DNA from: an uncultured Eubacterium sp.
Lineage (GTDB): Bacteria; Bacillota; Clostridia; Lachnospirales; Lachnospiraceae
Direction: 5' to 3'
Assembly (NCBI GenBank): GCA_910580075.1
Contig: CAJTVR010000033.1
Coordinates: 1-44,486, forward strand
Length of the DNA stretch: 44,486 nucleotides
A program made the translations under genes and the position numbers. Under the pieces are notes generated by a model. That model did not search any database, had not been told where the DNA came from, and worked only from the letters and a program-made list of their open reading frames with translations. Every line of letters begins with the position of its first letter. The first letter of the stretch is position 1. This document shows positions 33,464 to 42,164 of this stretch, piece after piece.

Positions 33464-36400
33464 TCAGCAATCCTGCCAGCTATATCCTCTATAAATTTCC
33501 GATAATTTCTGTTCTAAAGTTCCCTCTTTTATATATTTCAGAGCATCCATCTGTTGAAAATTATGCTTAATAACCGCATCTTTCTTTGCAAATCCAAGAA
33601 TATAATTAAGCGCAATCCGATAAATAATCTCCGTCGGTGCCAGGCCATACATCTGCTTTTCAAAAATATGCTGCAGTCTTGCTTCATCGTCGGGATACAG
33701 CTCTTTGATTTTTTTGCTTTGATAGAGGCGTTTGACAATTTCCGTTATATACATTCCCGATTTCATATACGGATCAATAAATGTCTTTTCTGCATCATCA
33801 AAACATCCAGGATTTTCCTCTTCTAGCATATCAGCCATTTTCTTCACAACCCACTTCGGTGTAAATATCTGATTTGTTTTCTGCGGCGGTATGTAATCAA
33901 AAATATCCTCTGTGTTTTCCTCATTGAAGTAATCCGCAAGTCTTTCTTTCACACGCAGAAATTCTCTTACAGAGTCATCAAACACCACCGGGTCAAAGAG
34001 CTTTCCTTCAAAAATTTCCTGCTCTCCTGTAATAACATTAATATAGGAACCTCCATCGCGCAAAAATCGGAATTGCTCTAATGTAATGCTTGTAACCTCC
34101 AAAAATACGTGATCAGGTATAATCTGATCAAAGTTTGCAAGAGCCACTGTATCATCTCCATATGCCATCAAAAAAGATGGTATTGTCCTTGAAAATCCCC
34201 GAAGATGATCCCGAACGGTGTCCTCATATCCCTTCTTTTCCTTCTCTTTTTTCTTTGTTTCCACAGTTTTGACTACTTCCTGGCTTGCGGACTGTACAAA
34301 TTTATCCACTGAATCTTTCAGTGTCGAAATTAAGGATTCCGTTACTTTCTTCTGCCGTTCATCATAATCCCTGTTTACCGCATACCAGTCAGCAGAATCC
34401 CTTACAAATTTTTCAAGCTGCTCCTGCCGTTCCTTTTCAATTACCTTCCAGGTAATCGAATGCTCAGTATATGCTTTATCCACAAGCCGGTCTGCATCTT
34501 TTTTCATTTTGCTCTCAATACGGTTTTTATCAGATACTTTCATATCAGAGCCATACTCTTCTTTTGCAGTCTCTACAATTGATTTTACCGCCCGTGTATG
34601 CAGCAGCTTTTTAAATTTTTCAACTGGCTCTTCTGCAGCTTGCATATTTTCTACCAGTATTTCATCTATAGCAGTATGGAAGCTGTTCGATACTTTTTCA
34701 AATATCTTATCACCAAATATTTTAACAGATTTGCCAATAATATACCTGTCTTCTAATGATACTTCTCCATTATCATTTAAAGACAGCTCCTTGCCTGTTT
34801 CTGATGTAATATCTGCTTTTCTCTTTTGTTCCTGTATCGGAGTAAAGTTTTTGATAATATCAATAACCTCTTGCGGCGCATGGAATACGCTGGATATGTT
34901 CTGAAAAAGAAAATCGCTCATGAATCCGCGCTTTACAACTTCCTGTGATTTGATTTTTCTTGGAATCGAGAGAACTTTTTCAGCATCCAGCTCTGCCATT
35001 TCTCCCGCTTCATCTTCTCCAATAACCGGAAAGAAATTCAGTAAATTTTTAATATTTTCTTTCCTTTTATCCAAATCCCCCTTTCCTTCTGAAGTTTCTG
35101 CTGATAGGTCATTTGCAAATTTTTCATATATTATTAAAGTTCTTGCCGGATCAAAATCAAACACATACGCATTCTCTTTCCGATAAAACTCCCCATTATT
35201 TGAAAATAAACAAGGATTTTGCGAGCGAAACGCTGCCTGCATATATAATGCAGGGCTCTTTATATTGCTGAGCATAAGTACAGCTGTCCATTCAGGAATT
35301 GTAATTCCTGTAGTCAGCTGCCCTACCGAAAGAGTTATCGTCTTTTCATATCTGCGAATAGCATCAACTGCTTTATTATATGATTTTTCTGTATCATCCT
35401 CATCATCCAGCCGGCCATCTCCTGCTGCAAGAATAATCTTATATTCGCCAAATACAGAATGTGTTTCCAGTTTTCTGGCAAGTGCTTTTGCACTGTCTAC
35501 CCGGTTTAACAGCCAAAATGTATGCTTTAACTCCTGCCTCAGTTCTTCTGTAGAAAATGGATATTTCGGCTGTGTAGTCATAGCATCCAGAAATTTATCA
35601 ACAGAACTTTCATGCACAAATTTCTCATTTCTTGTTTCAAAAAATACATTCAAATCAAAAGCGTATTCCTCCGTTTCTCCCTCAATCTCTACTCCTTGCT
35701 GTAATTCATCCTTAATAATTTCAGACATCTGATAAGTATAGAGATTTAACCTGGGCAGGTTTTCATATGGATTCTTATCTCCAGCCTCACCTGCCCACTC
35801 TCGTTTTGCTTCTTGTTCGTCTGCATATGTCCAATTGTAAATAGCATCTGCTGAAAATTTATTATTTGCAAGTGCTTTAAATGGCGTACCCGACAGGTGG
35901 ATGGTAAACCTTCTCTTAATACGATTAAACGCCGTATCCGTCTTATAGGTATCAACGCCTTCATGCGCCTCATCAATTACAAGTACATCCCATGTCTGTC
36001 CCTTTTTCGGATCATCACTGATTTCTGCGAGTTTATCATATTGACCGCCAAAATAAATAGAGCCCTTTAAATCCTGCAGGCTGACAAATTCAATACAGCC
36101 ATGCTCTATATTTTCAGCAGTAATCTTTTTAATATACTCCTCTCTCGTCACAACATACGGCTTTCCAGCCAGCGCCGCTACATGGCTGACAAAATAGTAT
36201 TCTGATTCTGTTCCCAGGAACTGTACATAATCAGAATACCAGCTATTTGCAATTGCAGGACGGTTTGTGACAATCAAAACATTTCTTGCTGCTGTTTTTT
36301 TACAAAAATCATACACAGAAAGTGTCTTTCCAAATCTCGGCTTCGCATTCCATAAAAACTCACCTTTTCCATTATTATTAAAATAATCTATCGTTTTTTC

Positions 36401-36538
36401 AACTGCCTCGGACTGCTCATCCCGCAGTTGATAGGGCATAACGGTATCAGGCAAATCCAGTACTCCATGATTGGATTTAAAATCATAGAAATGTCCTTTT
36501 GATTCTGCACCCGTCACATGAAACCATTCTGTCCGCAT
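33464..36538 (-). CDS. DEAD/DEAH helicase of a restriction system, probably truncated at the N-terminus
   Basis: This is a 1024-residue SF2 helicase/translocase with Walker A AKPRFGKT (65-72), DEAH (189-192), the motif III-like HLSGTPF and motif VI QAAFRSQ. A long helical region follows. The C-terminus is methyltransferase-like (IFTPKWVVKKMADML, FIDPYMKSGMYITEI, QMYGLAPTEIIYRIA) and lacks an NPPY motif. Proteins of this kind belong to Type I/III-like restriction systems. Homologues have further sequence before GHFYDFKSNHGVLDLP, and the ATG lies inside the methyltransferase fragment's frame, so the N-terminus is probably lost. After the stop the same frame continues with TGA and TAA, then a short open tail (LKALHICGIGDMMEMFPQKE), which suggests decay at the 3' end too. 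Confidence 0.75.
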   Translation of the reverse strand: MRTEWFHVTGAESKGHFYDFKSNHGVLDLPDTVMPYQLRDEQSEAVEKTIDYFNNNGKGEFLWNAKPRFGKTLSVYDFCKKTAARNVLIVTNRPAIANSWYSDYVQFLGTESEYYFVSHVAALAGKPYVVTREEYIKKITAENIEHGCIEFVSLQDLKGSIYFGGQYDKLAEISDDPKKGQTWDVLVIDEAHEGVDTYKTDTAFNRIKRRFTIHLSGTPFKALANNKFSADAIYNWTYADEQEAKREWAGEAGDKNPYENLPRLNLYTYQMSEIIKDELQQGVEIEGETEEYAFDLNVFFETRNEKFVHESSVDKFLDAMTTQPKYPFSTEELRQELKHTFWLLNRVDSAKALARKLETHSVFGEYKIILAAGDGRLDDEDDTEKSYNKAVDAIRRYEKTITLSVGQLTTGITIPEWTAVLMLSNIKSPALYMQAAFRSQNPCLFSNNGEFYRKENAYVFDFDPARTLIIYEKFANDLSAETSEGKGDLDKRKENIKNLLNFFPVIGEDEAGEMAELDAEKVLSIPRKIKSQEVVKRGFMSDFLFQNISSVFHAPQEVIDIIKNFTPIQEQKRKADITSETGKELSLNDNGEVSLEDRYIIGKSVKIFGDKIFEKVSNSFHTAIDEILVENMQAAEEPVEKFKKLLHTRAVKSIVETAKEEYGSDMKVSDKNRIESKMKKDADRLVDKAYTEHSITWKVIEKERQEQLEKFVRDSADWYAVNRDYDERQKKVTESLISTLKDSVDKFVQSASQEVVKTVETKKKEKEKKGYEDTVRDHLRGFSRTIPSFLMAYGDDTVALANFDQIIPDHVFLEVTSITLEQFRFLRDGGSYINVITGEQEIFEGKLFDPVVFDDSVREFLRVKERLADYFNEENTEDIFDYIPPQKTNQIFTPKWVVKKMADMLEEENPGCFDDAEKTFIDPYMKSGMYITEIVKRLYQSKKIKELYPDDEARLQHIFEKQMYGLAPTEIIYRIALNYILGFAKKDAVIKHNFQQMDALKYIKEGTLEQKLSEIYRGYSWQDC

Positions 36539-36966
36539 GTAATCTCTAATCTCCTTGAATCCACATACTGCGTCCAGTTTTTTGTATCAGGAAATTTAAT
36601 TTTTTCCTTATTAGTAATCCACCTTCTCTCTTCCTGCTGATTAAATACATCCTTCTTTTCAAACCATTCCTCATCACATAAATTATTCATCAAATTACAC
36701 ACCCACGCCGGTGTAAATACTTCCCCTTTCTTTTTTGTCCGCTCCTGCTGTTCTTCTGAAAATTTACTGATCCTTGGCTGAATCACATCCGGCAGAGATA
36801 TAATCTGATTTATTGTAATCTGGCTTCTATCTGAATATTCCATTCCAATTAAATTGGGGGGGGGATCTGTTGCCCATATAATATTCTTTTTTGTTGATTT
36901 ATCCTGCAATAATACTTTTAATGCTTTATTCATCGGGTAAGATTCAAAATCTATTAGTTTTTCCAT
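36514..36966 (-). pseudogene. N-terminal fragment of an adenine DNA methyltransferase
   Basis: This 150-residue piece contains SKFSEEQQERTKKKGEVFTP, then AWVCNLMNN, DEEWF and WTQYVDSRRLEITCG. This is the conserved entry segment of large N6-adenine methyltransferases in restriction systems. Intact proteins continue ITCGEAPYLVSRYD and on to DPACGSG-like and NPPY motifs. Here the match ends at ITCG and the frame stops five codons later, inside the helicase frame. A deletion has joined the two genes and removed all catalytic motifs. An unusual G8 run lies near 36855. The start has a GGAG site. Confidence 0.8.
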
Positions 36967-37140
36967 ACAAAGCTCCTCAAATATGAGAATATATTTCCTA
37001 TATACTTATAATAAATAATCTATAATGAAAACGCAATACACTTTCGAATCTGCAAATGCTGCTGGAGAATTCTCCTATCTTTTTTCCAAAACACTCCCAG
37101 GATAAGATGGCAAATATACAGCACGATACAATTTTCCACA

Positions 37141-37275
37141 TCATCAGCCAGTGCCATTGAGCCGCTAAATTCGACGTATCGGAACCTCGATCGTCAAAGA
37201 AGCGTATTTCCAAGTGATACAGCACTGTTAAAAGCCTTGTATCCGGCAGCCTTTGAAGCAGCCAAAAAGCGGACT
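37141..37275 (+). pseudogene. IS256-family transposase remnant
   Basis: The plus-strand frame reads SAIEPLNSTYRNLDRQRSVF, then PSDTALLKALYPAAFEAAKK. This is the well-conserved C-terminal block of IS256-type Mutator transposases (IExLNSxYRxLxRQR, FPSDxALLKALYLA). Upstream and downstream the frame is degraded, and the ISAs1 element has inserted just after it. No intact IS256 copy lies in the window. Confidence 0.7.
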
Positions 37276-37344
37276 CCCACAAACCGAGTACGAAGGACAC
37301 CTTCCAGAACAGGCAATATTCCAGCGTTAAAACAGGTGGCAGAA

Positions 37345-38789
37345 CCACGGTAAACGCACGTTTTTATATCTTTTCAATGAGAAAAAAATATGCTATATTC
37401 AATACATCTGATAGACAATCTCTGCACATTCGTGTATGATCATCTCAATCAATCTATGGAGGAGATGATCGTTATGGAAAAAGGAACAGATATATCCCTG
37501 ATCGGATGTATGCGGAAAGTTCCAGATCCGAGAGCCCCGTACAACCAAAAGCATAAACTTCTTGATATCATTGTAATCACTATCACAGCAGTCCTCTCCG
37601 GCATGGATACATGGAATGAGATAGAAAACTGGGCAGGTTCAAACAAGGAATGGCTCGGACAGTTCCTGGAACTGCCTGGCGGGATCCCTTCACACGATAC
37701 CTTAAACCGGGTATTCCAGATGATCGCCCCAGAGAAGTTCCATGAGGCTTTTTTTCGGTGGACGAGTGCTGTCGCAGGTACGATCAGCGGCGTTGTGTCC
37801 ATTGATGGAAAAACAGTACGCCGCAGCCGGGATGGAGCTGGCAGCCAGAGGCCTATCCATGTAGTGAGTGCATGGGCCTGTGAGAGCTCCCTTGTCCCCG
37901 GGCAGCTGCGTGTAGATGAAAAGACAAATGAGATAAAGGCGATACCTGAACTGTTGGATATCCTATGTATAAAAGGCTGTATCGTTACGATCGATGCAAT
38001 GGGGACACAGAAGGACATTGCTGAAAAGATCATTGAAAAAGGAGCGGGTTATATCCTCCAGGTAAAAGGGAACCAGCCTGTACTCATGGAAGATATCTCT
38101 CTGTATTTTGAAAAAGATGTCTTTACAAAGCCAAAAAAAGATCTTAGACAGATAGGGCTGTACCATAAAGAGATATGCAATGACCATGTCCGGATAGAAA
38201 CAAGGGAGTACTATGTGTCAGATGACATAGACTGGCTGCTACAGGGGCACAGCGGCTGGGCAGGTCTCCGGGGTATCGGGGCATGTGTGGCGTCTGTGAT
38301 AGAAAAAGGCAGGACGACCCAAACGATAAGCTATTCTATATATAGCATAGCAGGCATGACAGCAGAAAGATATGGCAGGAGCAAAAGGGCCCGCTGGGGG
38401 ATCAAGAACAGCCTGCATTGGGTACTGGATATCGGTTTCCGTGAAGATGAGAGCCGTATAAGGGCAGGAAATGCTGCCGAAAATATGAATGTGGCCAGAC
38501 ATATCGGAGTTAACCTGTTGAAACAAGAAAAAAGCTGCAAAATGGGGATTGCGAGCAAACGTAAGAAATGTGCTTACGATCAAGATTACCTATATAAAGT
38601 GTTAGGGGGACTGGATACGGGTATATAAAAATGCAGCAGCATACATGACAAACAGGCATAGGTCATCTATGTCTGTTTGTCATACGCAAGATGCCAGTAT
38701 CCTATGGGTATAGCATCCCAATCTTCAAAAGTTTCCAACAGTAATATTTCATTTATGACCAACTTTATAAAAACGTGCGTTTACCGTGG
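37345..38789 (+). mobile_element. Complete ISAs1-family insertion sequence
   Basis: Perfect 24-bp terminal inverted repeats (37345-37368 and 38766-38789, beginning CCACGGTAAACGCACG) enclose one transposase gene. The 8-bp direct repeat TGGCAGAA flanks the element (37337-37344 and 38790-38797), a target duplication in the range for this family. Intact ends and gene suggest recent insertion. Confidence 0.92.
37474..38628 (+). CDS. ISAs1-family transposase
   Basis: This DDE transposase of about 384 residues has GVVSIDGKTVRRS with the first catalytic Asp. CIVTIDAMGTQKDIAEKI follows, with the second Asp and the family's QxxIAxxI-like helix, then GYILQVKGNQ. The catalytic Glu lies in the last conserved block SLHWVLDIGFREDESRIR. 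The length is normal for ISAs1 (H-repeat type). The ATG at 37474 is chosen because GGAGGAG lies nine bases upstream. An extended frame to 37390 lacks a site. No frameshift or stop is seen, so the element is probably active. Confidence 0.92.
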   Translation: MEKGTDISLIGCMRKVPDPRAPYNQKHKLLDIIVITITAVLSGMDTWNEIENWAGSNKEWLGQFLELPGGIPSHDTLNRVFQMIAPEKFHEAFFRWTSAVAGTISGVVSIDGKTVRRSRDGAGSQRPIHVVSAWACESSLVPGQLRVDEKTNEIKAIPELLDILCIKGCIVTIDAMGTQKDIAEKIIEKGAGYILQVKGNQPVLMEDISLYFEKDVFTKPKKDLRQIGLYHKEICNDHVRIETREYYVSDDIDWLLQGHSGWAGLRGIGACVASVIEKGRTTQTISYSIYSIAGMTAERYGRSKRARWGIKNSLHWVLDIGFREDESRIRAGNAAENMNVARHIGVNLLKQEKSCKMGIASKRKKCAYDQDYLYKVLGGLDTGI

Positions 38790-38792
38790 TGG

Positions 38793-38808
38793 CAGAACCA
38801 ACTGTTCT
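38793..38808 (+). repeat. 16-bp copy of the tuf attachment-like core
   Basis: CAGAACCAACTGTTCT is identical to 40945-40960 inside the tuf tail and in the same orientation, but its surroundings are unrelated to tuf. Its first bases overlap the target duplication of the ISAs1 element. It could be a secondary or old integration site, or chance. Confidence 0.4.
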
Positions 38809-38868
38809 TGACATGCATTTTAGTAACTGTTATAAAAACAAGGACGAAAAGCTGATTTTACACAATAT

Positions 38869-40726
38869 CATGATGCTGGGGTCAAAAGCCCAACTACCGA
38901 ACATTGAAAATTTAATATTTTACAGTAAATAAAGACAATCCACCCTTTTGTGAGTTATAATGGTAATAGTTCTAGAAAGGCGGTATCTCTTATGGCATTT
39001 AAACCGAATGATTGTCAACAGCTGTCCTTCGACGACAGCTTTATAGCACTAACTGAGCGTGAGAAAAAAGCTCTGGAAAAATCCCGGGCAAAAATCTTTG
39101 CTGATGAGATTTTTCCAGCAATAGATGAAGAACGTTTTTCTGTTCTGTATAGTGGCAAGGCCTCCAGATCTAATACACCTGTGAATGTAATCATCGGTGC
39201 GTTAATCATCAAAGAGCTTTTTGATTATTCGGACGATGAAATTGCTGAGAACCTGATGCTTGACCTTCATCTCCAGTACGCCCTGCATACCACAAGCTTT
39301 GTGGAACAGCCTGTATCAGATAAAACCCTGAGCCGTTTCCGTAAAAGATGCTATGATTATGAAACACTTCACGGGGCGGACTTATATCATGACTGTGTAA
39401 AAGACCTTAGTGGCAAAATAGCTAAAATCATGAAGCTAAACGGGCGCATCCGCCGCATGGATTCCCTTATGATAGAATCAAATATCCGTTTTCTGAGCCG
39501 TATGGAACTGATTTATACCTGCATATCAAAGCTGGCTGTTTAGCTCACAAAAAAGCAGCCGGATATCATTCCGGAACAGCTGAAACATTATGCCGACCCG
39601 AATGACTATAACCGCATTTTCTATCATCAGAGAAATGATGACATGGGGGCCATTATCCAGACGCTTCTCACAGACAGCGGCTGTCTGCTTCATCTGTGCG
39701 GAACAGATTTTGAAGACGTGACGGAGTACCGGCTTTTTACCAGATGCCTTTCTGACCAGACTGTTGTGGAAAATGAAAAACGCCGCATGAGGACAAAGGA
39801 AGACGGTACGATGAATTCGTCCGCACTCCGGAATCCTTCTGACCCGGATGCCGCTTACAGAAACAAGGCGGGTAAGCAGTACAGGGGATATTCTGCAAAT
39901 ATTGAGGAAACGGCTGGCAAAAATGGTTCTGTTGTGACGGATTACCAGTATGATAAAAACACCCATACAGACAGTCAGTTTCTCCAGGAATCTCTTTCGG
40001 CAATGGAAAAACCGGAAGAAGAAATCATTCTGGTTACAGATGGCGGTTATGACGGGCAGGACAACATTGCACTTGCAGAAGAAAAGAATATCCGCCTGGT
40101 AACAGCAGCCTTAATCGGCAAAGAAGCCCCTGATGCACTGGCAGATTTTGAATTTAATGAAGATGGCACGCGTCTGCTGAAATGCGCAGCGGGTCACGTT
40201 CCAGTCAGCCAGAGCTATACAAAATCAGCAGGACAATGCAGGGTATCATTTGACAGAAATCATTGTGCCGGTTGTCCTTATCAGGAACAATGCCGTCCAA
40301 AGATATACAAAAAAGCCGCTTCATTTATCACTTCAAAAAATGCATCTAACAGGGCAAAAAGTCAGCGGTACATGCAGAGTGAAGAATTTAGCAGTCTGGC
40401 ACGGTTAAGAAACGGCGTGGAAACAGTTCCTTCCAGTCTTCGGAAAAATTACCATCTGGACAGCCTTCCAAGAGGAAGGCAGCGAGGGAAATTTTTCTTT
40501 GGAAGTAAAATAGCAGCTTTGAATTTCAGAAAGCTCTTCGGATTTCGGAAGGGACTGGGAAACTATGCCCAAAATCCTGTATTAGTATAGAAAACACACC
40601 AAAAGTATGCCAATGCATTTAGAGAAAAGGTGCCTCTTATAACAAATCTACTGTGAAATATTACATTTTCAAGGTTCTACGAGTATTCAGCCATAGAAAA
40701 CTCTATGTTTTGACCCCAGCATCATG
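38869..40726 (+). mobile_element. IS1182-family insertion sequence with interrupted transposase
   Basis: The 19-bp perfect inverted repeat CATGATGCTGGGGTCAAAA is at 38869-38887 and inverted at 40708-40726, enclosing one transposase frame of IS1182 type. No target duplication is obvious. The transposase has an internal TAG, so the copy is probably immobile on its own. Confidence 0.85.
38992..40590 (+). pseudogene. IS1182-family transposase with an internal amber codon
   Basis: From ATG 38992 (MAFKPNDCQQLSFDDSFIAL) the frame runs through SNTPVNVIIGALIIKELFDY, SDKTLSRFRKRCYDYE and RMDSLMIESNI. It meets TAG at 39541-39543 and continues in the same frame with the DDE-domain features (ETAGKNGSVVTDYQYDKN, ILVTDGGYDGQD, CAGCPYQEQCRPK, and NGVETVPSSLRKNYHLDSLP). 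The two halves together make about 532 residues, normal for the family. One nonsense substitution accounts for the break. Confidence 0.85.
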
Positions 40727-40733
40727 TCATTAA

Positions 40734-40800
40734 CTTAAGAAAAAAACAATGCCAGATAGCTTTACACCCATCCATGGGGTAAAAGACATCTGGTATTGTT
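40734..40800 (-). terminator. Long hairpin terminator downstream of the tuf tail
   Basis: On the minus strand AACAATACCAGAT, inner TTTTACCCC and their imperfect inverses are followed by TTTTTTTCTT. It is a second stop for transcripts coming from tuf. Confidence 0.65.
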
Positions 40801-40861
40801 CTAGAAAATCAATTTTAATATTTGATGCTATTATTCGCTATTCTATCCACCTTTTTCAATA

Positions 40862-40895
40862 CGTCAAAAGGGCTTCCCGATTTCTCGGAAAGCCC
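40862..40895 (-). terminator. Terminator of the tuf 3' end
   Basis: On the minus strand GGGCTTTCCGA, loop GAAA and TCGGGAAGCCC are followed by TTTTGACG. It lies 24 bases after the tuf stop codon, as expected for the native end of a tuf operon. Confidence 0.8.
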
Positions 40896-40918
40896 CATAA
40901 AATCTAACTCTTTACTGA

Positions 40919-40972
40919 TTATTCAACAATCGTAGCTACACGGCCAGAACCAACTGTTCTACCACCCTCACG
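40919..40972 (-). pseudogene. 3' tail of tuf (EF-Tu), probable attachment site
   Basis: The minus-strand frame encodes REGGRTVGSGRVATIVE and a TAA stop, the invariant C-terminus of elongation factor Tu. Upstream of Arg the sequence (FKY and beyond) is not EF-Tu, where FAI would be expected. This 54-bp piece has its native terminators downstream. It is what remains outside when an element integrates into the 3' end of tuf and supplies a replacement tail. The intact tuf should then lie to the right of the window, beyond the element. Confidence 0.75.
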
Positions 40973-41018
40973 GTATTTGAATAGCGTTTTTTGTGGTATT
41001 TTCTATACTTTTTATTGC

Positions 41019-41132
41019 TTAAAACAGCGTAAAATCGTTGTTTTTGTGTGGCGTATTTTTATTTGCATGATTTCTTGGCACCGTTTTGGCACCAAGACCA
41101 CCATTCTCCTTATCGACCTTATTTACATGGTG
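41019..41132 (-). other. Open stretch beside the attachment site, possible integrase tail
   Basis: A 37-codon open frame contains KVDKENGGLGAKTVPRN and ends DFTLF. Its position directly next to the tuf tail is where an integrase gene end is often found, and the wording recalls C-terminal tails of clostridial tyrosine integrases. There is no start codon or catalytic motif. The identification is weak. Confidence 0.2.
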
Positions 41133-41144
41133 CTAGCACCATGT
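41075..41144. repeat. Repeats and perfect 20-bp palindrome near the element end
   Basis: TTGGCACC occurs at 41075-41082 and 41086-41093 (11-bp period). A perfect palindrome with half-site ACATGGTGCT spans 41125-41144, and its centre repeats GGTGC/GCACC. Such clusters near an attachment site resemble arm-type sites of tyrosine integrases or excisionase sites. Confidence 0.5.
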
Positions 41145-41202
41145 CTGACAAATAATCAAAGAAAAACTTTCATGTTTGCAACCACTAAATAATAAATCAA
41201 AG

Positions 41203-42162
41203 CTAATAAACAAAACCTATTTCTTCTATCTCAATTTTTTTCTCACGACATTTATTAACTTGACTTAAAATATAGTCGCCACTTCCTTTCATTTCAAAAT
41301 AATCCTGCATTAATCTATAAGCAAGTTTTTCTATATATGTAGTGTATGCAGAATAAACATTTACCATCCTTTTATCATTATTTTTAACTTCACTTATATC
41401 AAAACCAATAATTTCTTTTACCCAATTTTCGTTTTGCCTAATTGAAAATAAGTTTTTCTCCAAAAATTCTATGCCATATATCGGTTGATAATTAACTTTA
41501 TTTCTAAGTTGAGATGGAAATGTATCTGCTAATTTCTGATTTATACATTGACATGACAATAAAAATGCTCTTTCCTCACTTTTTGAATTTGATAATAATA
41601 GAATCTCATCTAATAGGCCATGTATTTTTTTCCAAACGACCTCATGTGTATTAGCTTCTGATCTAGATAAAAATAAGACATATTCCCCATCTATCTTTTG
41701 TATTGAAAAGAATTGATTGGAATCAATTTCAATAACTTCACCAATCATAGTCGAAATAATGTATTCAATACTTTTTTTGTTATCTTTATCGAAAAAAATA
41801 TTTCCTCTATGACACAAACGTAATAACAGTGACGCATTAAAGAAAGCTAAATAGTAATTTGTTACAATATTCCAATTTGCAGAAAATTCTGAGTTTTTTG
41901 TCACTTGCTCAAAATCATTTTTTTGAAGTATACTTCTTATATAAAAAAGTAAAATATCTCCCAATAATCCTTTAAGCAAATCTGATTCGTTTAAATAAAA
42001 TTTATATTCTTTATTTCCTAATTTTTCCACATTCTTTGTTTTTGTCAGCAATATATTCCTAATATTAGAATTCCGCAAATGTCTATATTGAACAGAATAA
42101 TCTGACAAAGGTTTTACAAACTTATTTCTTGTCTCATTGTATCCTTTATCTAAAATTAACAT
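41203..42162 (-). CDS. Unrecognised helical protein coupled to a DGQHR protein (possible HEPN-like)
   Basis: This 319-residue, mainly helical soluble protein has base composition much richer in A/T than the core genes. I do not recognise the family. Visible features are NYYLAFFNASLLLRL (about 102-116), RSEANTHEVVWKKIHGLL (about 167-184) and LRNKVNYQP (about 219-227). YYxxF helices and R-x(4-6)-H motifs with RNxxNY blocks occur in HEPN proteins, which often are RNases in defence systems. That reading is tentative. The ATG at 42162 starts two bases after the DGQHR stop, and a TTG at 42168 would overlap it, so the two are translationally coupled. Confidence 0.8.
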   Translation of the reverse strand: MLILDKGYNETRNKFVKPLSDYSVQYRHLRNSNIRNILLTKTKNVEKLGNKEYKFYLNESDLLKGLLGDILLFYIRSILQKNDFEQVTKNSEFSANWNIVTNYYLAFFNASLLLRLCHRGNIFFDKDNKKSIEYIISTMIGEVIEIDSNQFFSIQKIDGEYVLFLSRSEANTHEVVWKKIHGLLDEILLLSNSKSEERAFLLSCQCINQKLADTFPSQLRNKVNYQPIYGIEFLEKNLFSIRQNENWVKEIIGFDISEVKNNDKRMVNVYSAYTTYIEKLAYRLMQDYFEMKGSGDYILSQVNKCREKKIEIEEIGFVY

Positions 42163-42164
42163 AA

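Noticed and set aside
36998..37348. 116-residue minus-strand ORF
   Set aside because: It is the antisense of the IS256 transposase remnant, whose plus-strand frame carries the recognisable conserved block.
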